A stretch of 64,000 bases of DNA, taken from positions 16,261,197 through 16,325,196 of the forward strand of contig OU964929.1 in NCBI GenBank assembly GCA_918807975.1, given 5' to 3'. Numbering within the stretch: the stretch's first letter is position 1; each line of letters begins with the position of its first letter. Source of the DNA: Aplidium turbinatum (taxonomy: Eukaryota > Chordata > Ascidiacea > Aplousobranchia > Polyclinidae). Position numbers and translations under genes: made by a program. The notes beneath the pieces are model-generated. The model was not told the DNA's origin. It saw nothing but the letters and a program-made list of their open reading frames with translations, and did no database searches. This document shows positions 11,297-23,316 of the stretch, in pieces.

Positions 11297-12542
11297 TCAA
11301 AGGACGAACAAACCATTTTATTGTGTGCGCCATTTTTTCTATTTTCTTTGGGAGCAGTTGCATGGAAAATTACAGAAACTTTAGTAAAAGGCAGGAAAAC
11401 TTATATGTTGAAATAATGGATTGCTACACCGTTAATAGAAAAGAGATTATTAACAACAGTTAGAAGGGGCCAGATGGAATTTATAGGTCATATTCACACA
11501 CATGGAGATTTGGAAAAACTAGCATTATTGGGCATGATACAAAGAAACAGAAGCGGAGTTCGGCAAAGATTAACCCTTTGCTTTTCAACGTTTTTTTGGA
11601 AGTTAACTGCTCAAGGGGGGGCCGTTTTTGGATCAAATTCAATCAGCTGTTACGTGTTATCCGCTGATGCTATTTCAACAGAAGTTGCACTGGTGTGAAA
11701 GCAAATCATTTGTCTATAAGTTTGAAAAGTCATTATTTTAAAATTTTATATGTTAAACTTGATATTTCAATTTTTGCAAAGGTACCCAAAAACGACAATT
11801 TTGATTTAACTTGCCGCTATTTAATTACCGTGCTAATCCGATTTCATGCAAACTTCTAAATAACAAAGAGCTCGATCGAACGCACGAAGTGTGTGTGCGG
11901 TGTGCCGAATCATTACATTGATTAGAATTTACGACTTGCGAGCAAATCTTATTGTAAGCTACTCACTGATTCTAAAATAGTTACAATCAGTCAGAGTAGC
12001 ATTGTTACACGAATTTGAAAAAAAATCAAAACTGCGTTTGTTGTCTTACATTTTTATCCTAAACTAATGCATTCCAAAACTCATGGCTAGCTTCTAGTTT
12101 TATGGAACCAAATTTTTCATAAGTAACAGCTTAGCCTGCTTGAATAGCTGTTTACATCTTCGTTTGTGTATTTTAGGTCTACAATTGAGTTCGTAGTATG
12201 AATATTTTTAGTAGAGAGAAGACAATTGAACATGTTGTTGAAATTATCTGAAATTTCTAAGTTCAAATTAGGTGCTTTTGAAATTGTGGATTTGTGTCAA
12301 GTCGCATCACAAATATCATGCAGGCCACATCATAAGTCATTTCGCTTACGGGTGTTTATAAACATGACTCATAAATTACATCCACAAAAAATACAGCATT
12401 TACATCAACAAAGCTAAGTTGGAAGCTCACTTTTTATTGAAGATTCTGTCAATCAATTTGAAAATACATTTTTAGTCCGCCAGCGTCGTAATAATGCAAC
12501 AGCGAATTGAGGAACATGCGTAAACAAAAGAAATGTGAAATA

Positions 12543-12622
12543 ACCCACAGTCAGCAAATCTACATAAATTTAACGTTTACAAATGTTGAATCAATGTAAA
12601 AGGACTGGATTGCTGACTGGGT
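12543..12622. repeat. hairpin MITE, CAGCAAAATC family
   Basis: ACCCACAGTCAGCAAATC at the left and GGATTGCTGACTGGGT at the right are inverted. The inner part carries TTGAATCAATGTAAAA, the shared core of the family also seen at 15131, 34374, 34714, 37689, 39077, 39400 and 39613. It lies inside the decayed piggyBac. Confidence 0.65.
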
Positions 12623-13851
12623 CCTTATTGTTTGAAGCACTAAAAATACGCGTAAAAGCGACAACATCAGCAAGGCAGTGATTATGTTTCTGGCCAAAAA
12701 AAACAAAAAACTTTTGACTTCAAAGATAAAAATGATTATAACAAAGCTTCAAAGTTTGTCGTAAAAAATTTTACAGAGATACAATAAACATAATCATTTT
12801 GTGCCAGATTGTGAGAAGATTTCCTAGATTCTTTCCAACCATTTGCAGGATTGCAAATTATTATCCATAACTTTATATTGCTAAAAAATGGCTTCTTTGT
12901 TGAAACAACGTGGCTACAATTTTATAAAAAATTCTTAGGCCTACTACATTGAAGTAATGAAATTTTTTTTGTGATTTTGCTGATGACGTTTTACAATATC
13001 CGAGAAGTAAAAAATAATAATGATGAATTATTTTACAAAACCGTGGTTTGCAAGTGCTTCACAAAAAATTGTTGGGGGAAAATTTACTATTAGACGTAAA
13101 ACGTTTGTAAAAGAATATTGTCGGTTTACGTATTTATAATGTTTATTGCGCTGTTATCGAATTATAAACTGCCTGTAGGCTATTGTCTACCTTTGTAGTT
13201 GCCGGCCAGCTTAGAGCAGCATGCAAACTAAGCGTTTATGGTATTTGCATCGTGTTATGATTCTCGAAAATTTCCCACAAGGTTTTTATTTTTATCGTGA
13301 TATTTTGTGCCTCTTCTGTCCTAAACTTGAAGTTATTGTGCAGCACAATCCACATCGGTTTTTAGACTCAGTCTTCATTGAAAATCTTTTGTGTGGTGCA
13401 TCATTTCAAGTAGTGTCTTCCCCTAAACTGTTACACAAATCGCCCAGAACCAGGTTGATTATTATGTATCTTACAGCAGTTGAGAGCCCGTTATTGTATG
13501 TGTGGAATTATTACTGTAGATGTCTGACTAAATTCATGCCAAAGTCGAGCAAATTCTGCTTTCGGGATCCTTGCCGTTATTTACGGTATTTTTTGTTGAT
13601 AAGTTTAGGCAGCATTTTTCCAAGATAAATGAAGACATCGGTATTGTTCGTCACTTAGATTTAGTTTTCTCAGCATTGTTTATTCATTCTTTGATCCACT
13701 AGTTTGTCCCACTTTTGGTATAATCGGATCGTTTATAAATGGCGGGTCTTCACAATAGCCGGCCTCTTATACATTGGCGCAACGTATTCAGATGTTGAAT
13801 CAATGATGAAGAAAGCTGATTTGTTGTTTGTCTTATGTGACGCCTAACTTC

Positions 13852-13947
13852 ATGCCTCGTCTACAGTACAAAATATTTTGTAATGTACATTGTACATTTT
13901 GTTTGTAGGCCTACATTACAAAATATTTTGTAATGTAGATGAGGCAT
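13852..13947. repeat. short inverted repeat / MITE
   Basis: ATGCCTCGTCTACAGTAC at the left and GTAATGTAGATGAGGCAT at the right pair with few mismatches. Each arm contains ACAAAATATTTTGTAATGTA, itself palindromic. No target duplication identified. Confidence 0.55.
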
Positions 13948-14819
13948 TATCATCTTTATTTTGCGCTCGTTGGAACAAAACACAGTGCACTATGAAACAA
14001 AAATACAGGACATAACAACAAGTAGGCGACATAAAGCATTGAAGGGACGCCATCGAGTTAGCTGATACGTGTAAATGGAGCCTATCTCATAATTTTGAGT
14101 GTATCTCACAATTACTGTTTGCAAAAACGCTATTTCTCCGGCTTCTCCCAAAAGCATTTGCAGTGATTCATTTCCTCAATTGCAAGTTTTGTCAATGAGA
14201 GCATTTCCATAGAACGTTTATTTCGAAACCAGGTTTTCGTGTCTTTATCCAAGAGAAGATTTCTTATTGTAACGTTTTTTATTCGTCAATGAATATTATT
14301 TGCTTGAAACAACTGTTTTGAATAGTTTGTGGCCTCCATAGCCTACTATTTTGATCGTGGATTGCTATTCTTCTTTGTAGAGCTGATAACGCAAAAAACG
14401 TTTGCTATTATTGTTTCTAATTAACAGCTTTACGATCACTGGCCTTTCTTTGTAGCATAAGAAATAACGCGCTTTGTATTATTGAGGTCAAACCAAACAA
14501 AGGAAAGCAAGAGGATGCTTCTCTCTGCTCACGCATATCGATGCACGAAGCAATTATGAGCTTATGGCTTGTCATCGCAATGTAATCCATTTCACGCTTT
14601 GCTGGAAGTGAGCTAGAAATAGCAAAAATTCACCAAAATCTTGAATTTACAGGAAAACTACACAACTTTTAGCATCAAATTTAATATCATCAGATCCGCC
14701 TGGCAATTTTAGGAAAAGTCAAGAAAAACCAAGTGCATGGCGTTACTGTGCTTCAAATAATTAAAGGAAGTATGAGGGGGGGGCCAAATCTGGCCTCCCT
14801 TTGAGGAGCAAAGTGTTAA

Positions 14820-15130
14820 CCCATTTAACCGTAGCCTACCTGTTACTGGCGTAGACCCTATGGTCCCGCCCTCTGCTAATTCAGCAATTTCACATAGAAG
14901 CAGTGACGCTAGAAACCTGAGATTTCTTGACTTTTACTTTTTTTTCTTGCCCCAACTTTTAATCCCGATTATGTTGGTATCGGATAATTGTGAAGTTCAC
15001 AATAAACCTTTTGTCACAGCCAGTTATGAAATGCAAGAAATTTCCTGATATTCAACAGCTTGATTGACAGTTTACTATTAGCTTGCGGTTTCGTTTTGTG
15101 TTTGTCGGCGGCGCTAAAATTCCATTCTGT
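14820..15130. other. non-coding, nothing recognised
   Basis: No supportable feature between the piggyBac right end and the hairpin MITE. Confidence 0.45.
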
Positions 15131-15191
15131 ACCCAAGCAGCAAAATCCGTGATTTTTACATTGATGTAATGTCGATTTTGCTGTCTGGGTA
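15131..15191. repeat. short hairpin MITE, CAGCAAAATC family
   Basis: ACCCAAGCAGCAAAATC and GATTTTGCTGTCTGGGT are inverted around TTTTTACATTGATGTAATG. It is one of the shortest members (61 bp). A 147-codon minus-strand open frame runs across it, which argues against that frame being a gene. Confidence 0.7.
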
Positions 15192-15878
15192 GGGAGTCGC
15201 GATCTGACGCGATATGAGTCATTCTTTGCTGGCAGACAATAATTAGGAAGGTAATTTGTTATTTGCGCAAATTGCTTTGTAGTGCAAAAAGTGCATGGAA
15301 TACTGTTTGCACAGAAACGGAAAAAAAATTGATGAAATTCTGTATTCAACGCAAGAAGACTTTCAAAATAAAATGTGAACTGAGAAATTTGACCACGAAA
15401 TGGCGAAAATAGGTCAAAAACTGAGTCTTTATCACCTTTTCTACCTAAAATACGCAATCACGAATATATTTTGCGAAATAAATTGATTGAAGTGATAGAT
15501 AAGGCTTTTGACCAACGGCATACTTTTTCCCGTTGTTATTTGATATAAGCCGACGGAGTAATTAGCAATAAGAGAGACGTAGGCCTGATGGTCTCGGCCA
15601 GTAACTCTTGCCGCCAAGGAAGCAGTAACAGATACGGTTAAACAGTTTGAAGCATTGAGCTACCAACACAACAATCAAAAGTAACGATTTGTAAGAATTT
15701 CAAATGACAGAGAAGTTTGGAAGACCAGATCGCCAACGTCTGGATCAGATCAGGAACTTAATCATCATTAGAGTTGTAGCCTATAGATATAGCAAAAGAG
15801 CCATGAATCCTTCGTTTGTGCTAGCTTTTTATATTTTGGAGCTTGCGACTCCAAGAACGAAATCCTGTTTCGGAGTTC
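15192..15878. other. non-coding, nothing recognised
   Basis: No supportable gene or element end. Repeat-derived sequence related to the following LINE fragment may begin before 15879, but this cannot be shown from one copy. Confidence 0.4.
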
Positions 15879-15982
15879 TCATATGGTCTGAGGGTCCTGG
15901 ACGACGAGACTGCTGATGTGGTTGATGATTTCCTGCCCTAAAATCTAGCCTGGAAAGATCTTCTTATACGCCAATGATGATA
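15879..15982 (+). mobile_element. LINE 3'-end fragment
   Basis: Matches the reverse complement of about 19085-19170 (shared TCCTGGACGACGAGACTGC, TTTCCTGCCCT and TCTAGCCTGGAAAGATC). It therefore belongs to the same non-LTR family as the longer minus-strand copy at 19065-19740. Only the extreme 3' end is present, as expected of strongly 5'-truncated LINE copies. Confidence 0.65.
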
Positions 15983-16242
15983 AGGTGCCGAGTGGTGAGA
16001 GCTTTTGGTTCAAAGCTCGAAAGGACGCTGGTACGACACCGCTCGAGAGCATATGGCTGTGACTTTAGCAATACACTTAAAGGCATGACTGAAGGTGGAC
16101 GTTAAGATTGGCTTCCTTCTCCCATCCAAAACTAAAAAAATTAACTTTATTCACGATGTCTTTGTTAGGTTGAATTAATTTAGTTGTGTTGAAATCATTA
16201 TAAACCATTGTGTTCTTTCTTAAACCCCTCCCCCCCCTTAAG

Positions 16243-16907
16243 TGTCACAATCAATGTGCGAAGTCTTACGACGGGCCGCTTGTATCTCGATCGAGCGTGC
16301 TGTTTTGATTGTAAAATTCTTATGCTATAGGTTATCATCGGTCATTATCCTGAAGTAACCTCTGATTACGAAATCTGTATTATGTAACGTGTATTCTAGG
16401 TCATTCGATTGCTACGTGCAGTTCTAGAGTCTTCTTTAAACTTGCTTGTTTATGCCGCTCAATGCAACGTGACCGAACGATGAGTTCGTGTGATGCAACA
16501 TTACGTAACCTTCTCGAAGTTACTAGACCGAACAAATTTTTTATAAATAGTGGTGTAATTTGCGTAATGATTTATTATGATGATTATTTATTGATGATGA
16601 TTATTATGAGTTGATTATGAGAGTTGTGTTATGGGTTGTGGATTGGTAGTCGGTGCAGAAATTATTGTTGATTGAGAGTTGAAGTAATCAAATACAAGTA
16701 GATGAGAATTGGTGCTGATATAAATTGTGTTCAAAATTAGAGTTATTTGAGAAGCCGTTCGTTAAAGTCCTTCAAGAAGTTAGATTATCATTTCATAGTA
16801 GAACCATTCGACATTTAATTGACTGCTTTTCGGTTTGACCCATTAAACTACGTCACTGAACCTTTCCAAGTCTTTTTCCTGGTAAGAGATAGAAAGAAAT
16901 CGTGACA
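16243..16907 (+). mobile_element. LTR-like fossil, probably a solo LTR (about 665 bp)
   Basis: It starts TGTCAC and ends GTGACA, the TG...CA inverted ends typical of LTRs, and contains a TATA-like box (TTTTTATAAATA) near 16540. Its 3' half recurs at 27360-28624, which shows that it is a dispersed family. No gag or pol coding was seen next to it, hence a solo LTR. The flanks do not show a clear short target duplication. The alternative is another kind of dispersed repeat. It looks old, and the class assignment is inference. Confidence 0.45.
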
Positions 16908-17226
16908 CTACTTGCTGGATTCGCTCCTGCTTAAAGCTACAGTAGTTTATATAGGCTATTTTAGTTTCGCGTAGGTTACTTAAGAAGGGAATATTCAATT
17001 TAAGTTACTTTTTTTTCATTATCTTATTTGGCAAGTTACAGGAAAAGGTGGAGACACCTCGGACAGATTTTTGAAGTTTGGTTGCTGGATGAAAAATATA
17101 GAAAAGGAAGATAAACGTTTATGTTCAAAATTATTGCGTAGCCTAAAGAGGGTAGTAAATTTAAATAACTACATTTTTAGTAACAAATATTATAACTTAT
17201 GAAGAAACGTACGGATAGGCTATAGC

Positions 17227-17313
17227 CAGGGCCGGATTTAACTGATGGAGGGCCCGGGGCACTTTTAGATCGGGGGGCCCCCGTGCAAAAAATTTTTCCT
17301 AAATCCGGGCCTG
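17227..17313. mobile_element. very short hAT MITE, 87 bp
   Basis: CAGGGCCGGATTTAAC and CTAAATCCGGGCCTG are inverted ends with an exact 8-bp duplication GCTATAGC (17219-17226 and 17314-17321). The ends match those of the 1.38 kb element at 42775-44157, so this is an internally deleted relative of that family. Confidence 0.85.
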
Positions 17314-17380
17314 GCTATAGCATGTGTAATGTGTATCAAGTCATTCCATTAGTGGAAACTTCGGACAGGTAGGCCTGTTT

Positions 17381-18453
17381 ATGTAGGGAAAGTGTGGGAC
17401 CAATTGGACAAAATTCAGTTTATTTCATTTTTTGCAAAATCTCTTTGTCCAAATTAAAGATTTTTCGTTGTTTTTTACACTCACATTGGTCACAAGTTTA
17501 GCCTACTAAAAAGAAAGAACTACAGTTATAGCCTAACTTCCGTAAAATTAATTTGCATTTAAATAACATTGCTAAAGTGTACGAATGGCCCCCTATGATC
17601 TTTTCAAACTCACCTAAAGCTGTAGGTTATAGGTTATGTGTAAAAACGTTCAATTCTTAACTTTTCTTAAACATAGGCGCCTTTAGACAAATTTGTTGCT
17701 TAAACTAAAGTTGCTTAAACTAAAGTATGCTTAAACTTTTGCATGGGGCAATGACACTTGAATCAGTAGAATTTTTAATCGCAACATTTTTGCAAATGAT
17801 TCAGAAATGGCTGTCAGGGGACTTTTCGGACGTAATTTTCAAAGGTGTCTGAAAGGTGTCGTTTGCAGAATATAGTCTACGATTTTTACAGTTGTATTAA
17901 TGCTAAAAAAGAGAAATTCTTAACTTTTCTTAAACATCGGCGCCTTTAGACAAATTTGTTTCTCTTTTTTAGCATTAATACAACTGTAAAAATCGTAGAC
18001 TATATTCTGCAAACGACACCTTTCAGACACCTTTAAAAATCTAATCTTACGTCCGAAAAGTCCCCTGACAGCCATTTCTGAATCATTTGCAAAAATGTTG
18101 CGATTTAAAATTCAACTGATTCAAGTGTCATTGCCCCATGCAAAAGTTTAAGCATACTTTAGGCCTATACATTTAAAAACACTAAAGATCCTAAATTCTT
18201 TTGTTTACTATCTACAAATTCGACAAGGACTATAGGCCTACCTCTGTCTTTTTTTACTTTGAGGTAGCCTACAAAAACATACCTTTTATCACAACATCTA
18301 TATTGTTCATTGATTTGTCATAAGAACACGTGGTAAACAGTGAAATATGGTTTACGTAACAGAAAATATTGGCATGAAAAAACACCAAACAACAGAAAAA
18401 TACCGCTGTCCAATTAGTCCCAATGTCCGATAGGTCCCACACTTCCCCTACAT
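17381..18453. mobile_element. 1.07 kb inverted-repeat element of unknown superfamily
   Basis: Outer ends ATGTAGGGAAAGTGTGGGAC and GTCCCACACTTCCCCTACAT are inverted. Inside, a second pair of about 200-bp arms (17720-17915 and 17960-18162) is nearly identical in inverted orientation. The short centre between those arms (about 17916-17959) is a direct copy of about 17651-17693 (TTCTTAACTTTTCTTAAACA then GGCGCCTTTAGACAAATTTG), which lies just outside the left arm. No protein was recognised and no clear target duplication was found, so it cannot be assigned to a known superfamily here. Confidence 0.65.
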
Positions 18454-19064
18454 ATTCAAAAGAATTGGCTTATTTCAAATGGAACAATTTAAAAAATATC
18501 ACAACAAAAAAGTAGGTCTACAAATTAATTAAATAAAACTATTTTGGTTATGACTTATTTCTTAGAAATCTTCGTTTGCCTACGTTGAACAATGAACATG
18601 CGATAATCAAAAGTGTAGATCGCTTTGTATTGTAATGCAACACACATTGTCGAATACTGAACTTTTTTCAAAGCTTTTTGAACTGCTTCCTTTATTGTTT
18701 CAGATCGTGGCAAAGTGGTTTAAAGTTTTCGTTTAGACCTAACTTAGTCATGTTTATTATTTGTACATAACAAATGTAAAAATGTATTTGGAGATACTTC
18801 AGACACCGAAGTCTCCCTATTGCCATGGGTTTAGTTAAATGATCACTAGGCTATTCACTAACAAGCTCACGTTTTGATCAAATCTTTTTCAAACGATTAT
18901 TTTCAATTTCCACTGCCCTACCGTAACCCTACATTTTAGTTCAACCTCTGTACTTCCTTTTATATGAGAGCTTAGGCTACGTTGTAAGCTATGCAGCAAA
19001 ACTTTTGACTTTATATAAACAAATGATTCGACAACAAGGCCAATAGCCTAACTCTATTTGTCTT
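18454..19064. other. non-coding, nothing recognised
   Basis: No supportable feature. Confidence 0.45.
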
Positions 19065-19740
19065 CTCCTCATTGATGATGATGATGGCGTATGAGCGATC
19101 TTTCCAGGCTAGATTGGAGGGCAGGAAATCTTCAGCCACTCGGCAGTCTCGTCGTCCAGGATTCTCAGACCATGCGCACCGTGTGGAGGCCGGTGGGTTA
19201 GGCAGTGGTGGATGACATGGTCTGCGGTCTGTTCCGTGGCACCACACTCGCATTCTGATGAAGGAGCCAGGCCCCATTTGTGCATGTCCGAACGAAAGCG
19301 GCCGACGCCAGTTCGCAGGCGGTTAAGCCTGACCCACGCAAGCCTTGCGAGGGACATCCCTGGTGGACGGGGATCGGCGTTGGGTATGAAGTCACGGAGC
19401 GTGGAGGTGTGATTTTGCCACTCCGTGTTCCACATGTGGTTCGTCCAGTGTGCCGCACTTAAACTAAGTTCTTCTGCGTTCTTAAGGAGTTGTTGTGCGG
19501 CAGGCACAAAGGGGCGTCTTGATTTCAAGCGCTGCTTTATAGGTGGTGGTCTCTTGAGTGTTGCATGGAGGAGATGGTCGGGGTCCAAAGCGCGGCGAGC
19601 GAGAGAAATCGTGGCTCCTTTACGGCGTAGCTCAGCGGGTTGGATGCCTGCTAGGATGGGTAGATTCTCCTCATTGATCTGTCATGATGGCAGTAAAGTA
19701 GCTTGCATATAGGTTAGTCTACGAAGAGATGCGAAGTCAT
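19065..19740 (-). mobile_element. 5'-truncated LINE, 3' end of pol
   Basis: The minus strand encodes about 190 residues: LPILAGIQPAELRRKGATIS, then LARLAWVRLNRLRTGVGRF, MHKWGLAPSSECECGATEQT, ADHVIHHC and LRILDDETAEWLKISCP, ending at a stop near 19109. The WG...CxCG...TxxHxxxxC motif is the zinc-knuckle-like C-terminus found after the reverse transcriptase in many animal LINEs of the jockey/CR1 group. A short ATC repeat follows the stop, like the microsatellite tails of such LINEs. The reverse transcriptase itself is absent (5' truncation). Clade not resolved. Another 3' end of this family is at 15879-15982. Confidence 0.75.
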
Positions 19741-20833
19741 CGCTGAGCCGTGTCTTGCATTAAAAAACCTCTCAGCTTCACCAGTTGTTGCGGGTAGGCC
19801 TAACGCCACAATAACATATATTGCGAATGCATGTTTGTAGCCTACACGACTCAAGAGAGGTGCCATTGTTGATGTACCATATAGCTGGACAATTTTTTTG
19901 GAAATCTACTGTTATCCTAAGAGATGGGCAAAAATGCCGGTAGGCTACTTGATGAAATCGATTCTGCTGAAACAAAATTTATTTCTGCGATTCCCGTAAA
20001 GCTTTTATTTGCGTTGCTGTACACCTTAAAACAATGCTGAGTTGTCCTTTGCCAGAACTACCTCACGACTAGCTATCCTGTTGCAAACAGAAACGATTTG
20101 TCAGCCTCGATGACCATCTCTTGCACAGTTGCACTGTTATATTACTGACTAGCCTACTCCTGGAATCTCATTTGTTTCATTAGGTTAACCCATAGATATC
20201 TTAAGAAGTTTTTTGAATCTATCACCCTTGCTTGCATCACGTATGGACAAAATAAACTTTGTCAAATCGGATCGATGCTTTCTTCTTCTTCAGTCCTGCC
20301 AAGATCTGGACGTCTTATAGAAAACAGTGAACGTTTGTGTGCACTTGAATATTCATAAGTACATCCAGGAATGCAACAATTTGGCATAGCCTATTTATAT
20401 TGAAATACAGCAACCAAGCTACTGCAAAAAGGTACACTCCTCAAGTGGTTGTAACTTAGACGAGCCTATTGGAAACCTTAAGGTGATGCCGTAACGATAA
20501 CGAACTGTAGTTTACTAGTCCATGCTACGATTTGATGCTGTCCCTTGATTTTGATGCAGCCGCCAGAAAGTTAGTCTGATTTGTTTCCAATCGCTAGAAT
20601 CTTCATAAAGCAGTCCATGCGGAACGAAAATGTGACGTCATCACAAGCAATCCATACGTCAACTTGAAAACGAAGAAAGTTTTATTTAAACAAAAACAAA
20701 AAAAATATATTAAAACTAAAGTTGTTTTGCTGTGCCAAGTTTGAAGTAAATGCATACAGCCATAGCTACGCTGTTAGCCTTCAAACATTGTTACGCACCA
20801 CTGAGTTGCATATCTATATGTAAGATATCTATG
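19741..20833. other. non-coding, nothing recognised
   Basis: No supportable gene or element end. Confidence 0.4.
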
Positions 20834-20841
20834 GTTTAGCC

Positions 20842-22021
20842 CAGTGCTTCTCAAACTTTTTTTTGTTGCGACGTCTCTGGAAAAGTTTTCTGGACTTGCG
20901 ACGCACCAGCAAATAAAAGTTAATGAGGAAACTTATTATTAAAGTTTTGCTTGTTAATACAACAACAAAAAGCAATGCATATTATTTAATGTGACGTGTG
21001 GGCTTGTTTGTTTTTACAAAGTTCATTAAATCTTGGGAGAATTTTTGAAATTGCCACCCGCATTTTTCTTTCAGTGTTTATTGGTGATCGAAATTTGCTT
21101 TTTATCACCGCCAAGGCAGAAAATCCTGCTTCACATAAATATGACGTGACAAATGGGATAATAATTCGTAGTGCTTTCTTCACCAAAGCTGGATAATCGC
21201 CATTCATTGAAATCCAGAAATTTGCCGGATTTCCTGAATTAAACATCCTTTTCAGGAAATTGTCACAAGAAAGGTCAATGTAGGCTTCTTTTTCTTGTGC
21301 AGTAAAAGACAGTGGAGTAAGTTGGACGAAAGGATCACGAATCCATTCGTAGTTTGATAAATTTTTCGGGAAGTATTTTGCAAATTTCGACTCGAGCTTG
21401 GACAAATGTTGCCCAAATATGCTTCACAAATTTGAAGGCAGCGTCATACTTTTCTTTTCAAGCAAATTGGACAAGAAAGTGAAGTATCGAGAGCTTCCAG
21501 ACAGGTTTGCTATATCTTTCTTCCACAATAGCAGCTTTTTAACGAATGCTGCAATTTTATCTGAAATGTCATTTTTATTCGGCCCTTGCATAGAAATGTT
21601 CAGTTTGGCGAAGATATCACACAAGTAAAGTAAGCCAATTTCAACAAAAAATTGTTCTGAGCTAAACAATCTGCAAGTGGATTATTTTCTTGCTGCAAAA
21701 AAGTCTCAAGTTCATCCACCAATTCGTAGAAGCGTTCAAAGAATTTTCTAAGCGAAAGCCACCTGGATGAAAATTAAAAGAGCAAACTCCGATGCGCTGC
21801 ATTTATTTCTCCACAAAGTTTTTTGAAAACGCTTGACTTCAGTGGGCGTGTTTTAATGAAGTTAACAACTTTGATGACAACTGAAACTGCTAATCAATTG
21901 GATTAACCTCATCTTTATAAGATAAACTGATTTCAGCTACGAAACGAAACTCTTCTGCGACGCCCTTGGAAAATTGAAACGACGCACCAGGGCGTCGCGA
22001 CGCACAGTTTGAGAACTACTG
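20842..22021 (-). mobile_element. hAT transposon, 1180-bp deletion derivative
   Basis: Ends CAGTGCTTCTCAAACTTTT and CAGTTTGAGAACTACTG are inverted, with an exact 8-bp duplication GTTTAGCC (20834-20841 and 22022-22029). The minus strand at 20986-21669 encodes the C-terminal part of a hAT transposase. An upstream piece (LCDIFAKLNISMQGPNKNDI, then SDKIAAFVKKLLLW) is followed, after a frame change near 21410-21425, by the dimerisation region (YPALVKKALRIIIPFVTSYL, CEAGFSALAVIKSKFRS). The BED finger and the first catalytic aspartates are missing, so it is non-autonomous. The ends are rich in GACGCACCAG/GGCGTCGCGACGC words, likely transposase-binding repeats. Confidence 0.9.
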
Positions 22022-22029
22022 GTTTAGCC

Positions 22030-22515
22030 TACAGAGGCCGAGCCTACTGAGAGTTTCCGGAAATTCGAGCAAAAAGATTTTGAAATCATTATTTTCGGCG
22101 TCAATGCAAAATAGTCTAAATAGAATAAGCTTAAATAAACTACCTTTATTTAGAAATATCCGCACTAAAAGATGCGAGGCTACTTGAGGCACAGAACATC
22201 ACATCTTGACAGTGGAAGACAAGTCATTATGTTACTGTTTTTTTCGTTTGCATAACATATTTTGCCTGCATGCTAGCGTAAGCATTTTGACCAGTTTCCT
22301 TGCTTTTGACGAAAATTTTGCTTCTTTGTGATGACCAACATCTTGGTGGTCAACAATTTTCTCGATGAATTTCTAGGAATCTTGAGATCTTGTCGAAAAA
22401 ATATCTAATTTTGCTCGTTTATGTGTTTCCCTCTCATATAAAACTAATATAGGCCTAATAAGATGGCTAAACGTTCGAGATTCGAGTAGGCCTACAAATC
22501 GCCTACAAATTGTCC
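22030..22515. other. non-coding, nothing recognised
   Basis: No supportable feature between the hAT and the SINE. Confidence 0.4.
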
Positions 22516-22840
22516 GCCCCGATAGCTCAATTGGTTAGCGCGTCACTTCTGGAACGAAGAAGCTTCAAGATCAATAGCGGCGCTGGTTCGACTCTCGGGG
22601 TGTGCGCTTGAGCAACGCACGTTAAGGGCTGCTCTCCATTCAGCGGCATCTAATGGATGGAATAATTCCCCGACAACAAGCCTTCAATAATCGGAAACTT
22701 CACTCTGTCAATCTCGGTGACCGGGCATGCGCCAGTGATTCAAAGCCTCTACAAGTATGCGAAACTGCCAGGATTAAGCTCTGCAAGAAGCTTTCCCAGT
22801 CCGAGGATAAAGATTCAATCAATCAATCAATCAATCAAAC
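22516..22840 (+). mobile_element. tRNA-derived SINE, copy 1
   Basis: The head GCCCCGATAGCTCAATTGG contains an A box, and GGTTCGACTC is a B box. GCCCCGA pairs with TCGGGGT as an acceptor-like stem. A unique body follows (GCTCTCCATTCAGCGGC, CGGAAACTTCACTCTGTCAA, GGATAAAGATTCAA) and the 3' tail is (AATC)n. Further copies are at 35103-35390 and 60001-60294. The anticodon arm is not regular and the body continues far past the head, so this is a SINE and not a tRNA gene. Confidence 0.85.
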
Positions 22841-23308
22841 CATCTCGACCAAGCTATCTAACTGCAAATAAGATACAATGTATTTTCAATGGCGAAGATC
22901 ATAATCGAGTAGGCTTGCATGAGTGGTAAAACCAATATAGATGGTCTGCAATGAAGGTTAACATTGTATGGAACAGGTTTAATAAAGAAAAGACCGACTG
23001 TTTGCTAATAAAATGCTAGAAATACAATTATTGGCAGTTAAAGTTTTAGAAATTTGGGAGAGCCGTGGCCCCTTTGGCCTCCTGGCTACGCCTATATCTC
23101 CACCTTCTCCCATTCTATACGGCACAATTGAAAAATTGGTAGAAAGATGTCTGATATGAAGTTGCGTTTAGAGATAGTCCCTAGTTTGGAGAGTTTACTT
23201 TACGCGTCGAAGAAGTTCACCCGGGGACGTCTGGCAACTCTCACTCTGTGTCAACTCAACTTGAACGTTTCGAATCGAAAAGTGCGTTTGATAAGACTGA
23301 GTGAGAGG
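22841..23308. other. non-coding, with a possible repeat end near 23063-23098
   Basis: GGCCCCTTTGGCCTCCTGGCTACGCC resembles the right end of the element at 43593-44072 (CCTGGCTACGCCACTG), but no left partner or duplication was found. The rest shows nothing recognisable. Confidence 0.35.
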
Positions 23309-23316
23309 TTCTAAAC

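Larger units (their letters stand above)
11574..14815 (+). mobile_element. decayed piggyBac transposon, about 3.24 kb
   Basis: Left end CCCTTTGCTTTTCAA and right end TTGAGGAGCAAAGTG are imperfect inverted repeats, flanked on both sides by TTAA (11570-11573 and 14816-14819), the hallmark piggyBac target. Inside, at 13566-13665, a transposase remnant reads DPCRYLRYF in one frame and then VDKFRQHFSKINEDIGI in another, resembling the conserved YFVDK(L/F)R...IDE region of piggyBac transposases. At least one frameshift separates these pieces and the rest is not readable, so it is inactive. A hairpin MITE (12543-12622) and a short inverted repeat (13852-13947) lie inside it. Confidence 0.7.

Noticed and set aside
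13221-13628. Host gene of 135 codons
   Set aside because: It lies inside the TTAA-flanked piggyBac, and its end reads into a piggyBac transposase remnant after a frame change. Not a host gene.
15014-15457. Open minus-strand frame of 147 codons
   Set aside because: It runs through the hairpin MITE at 15131-15191 and shows no domain, low-complexity bias only, and no splice context. Taken as chance.
22516-22600. Functional tRNA gene
   Set aside because: A and B boxes and an acceptor-like stem exist, but the anticodon arm is irregular, and the same head is fused to one shared body in three places. It is a SINE head.
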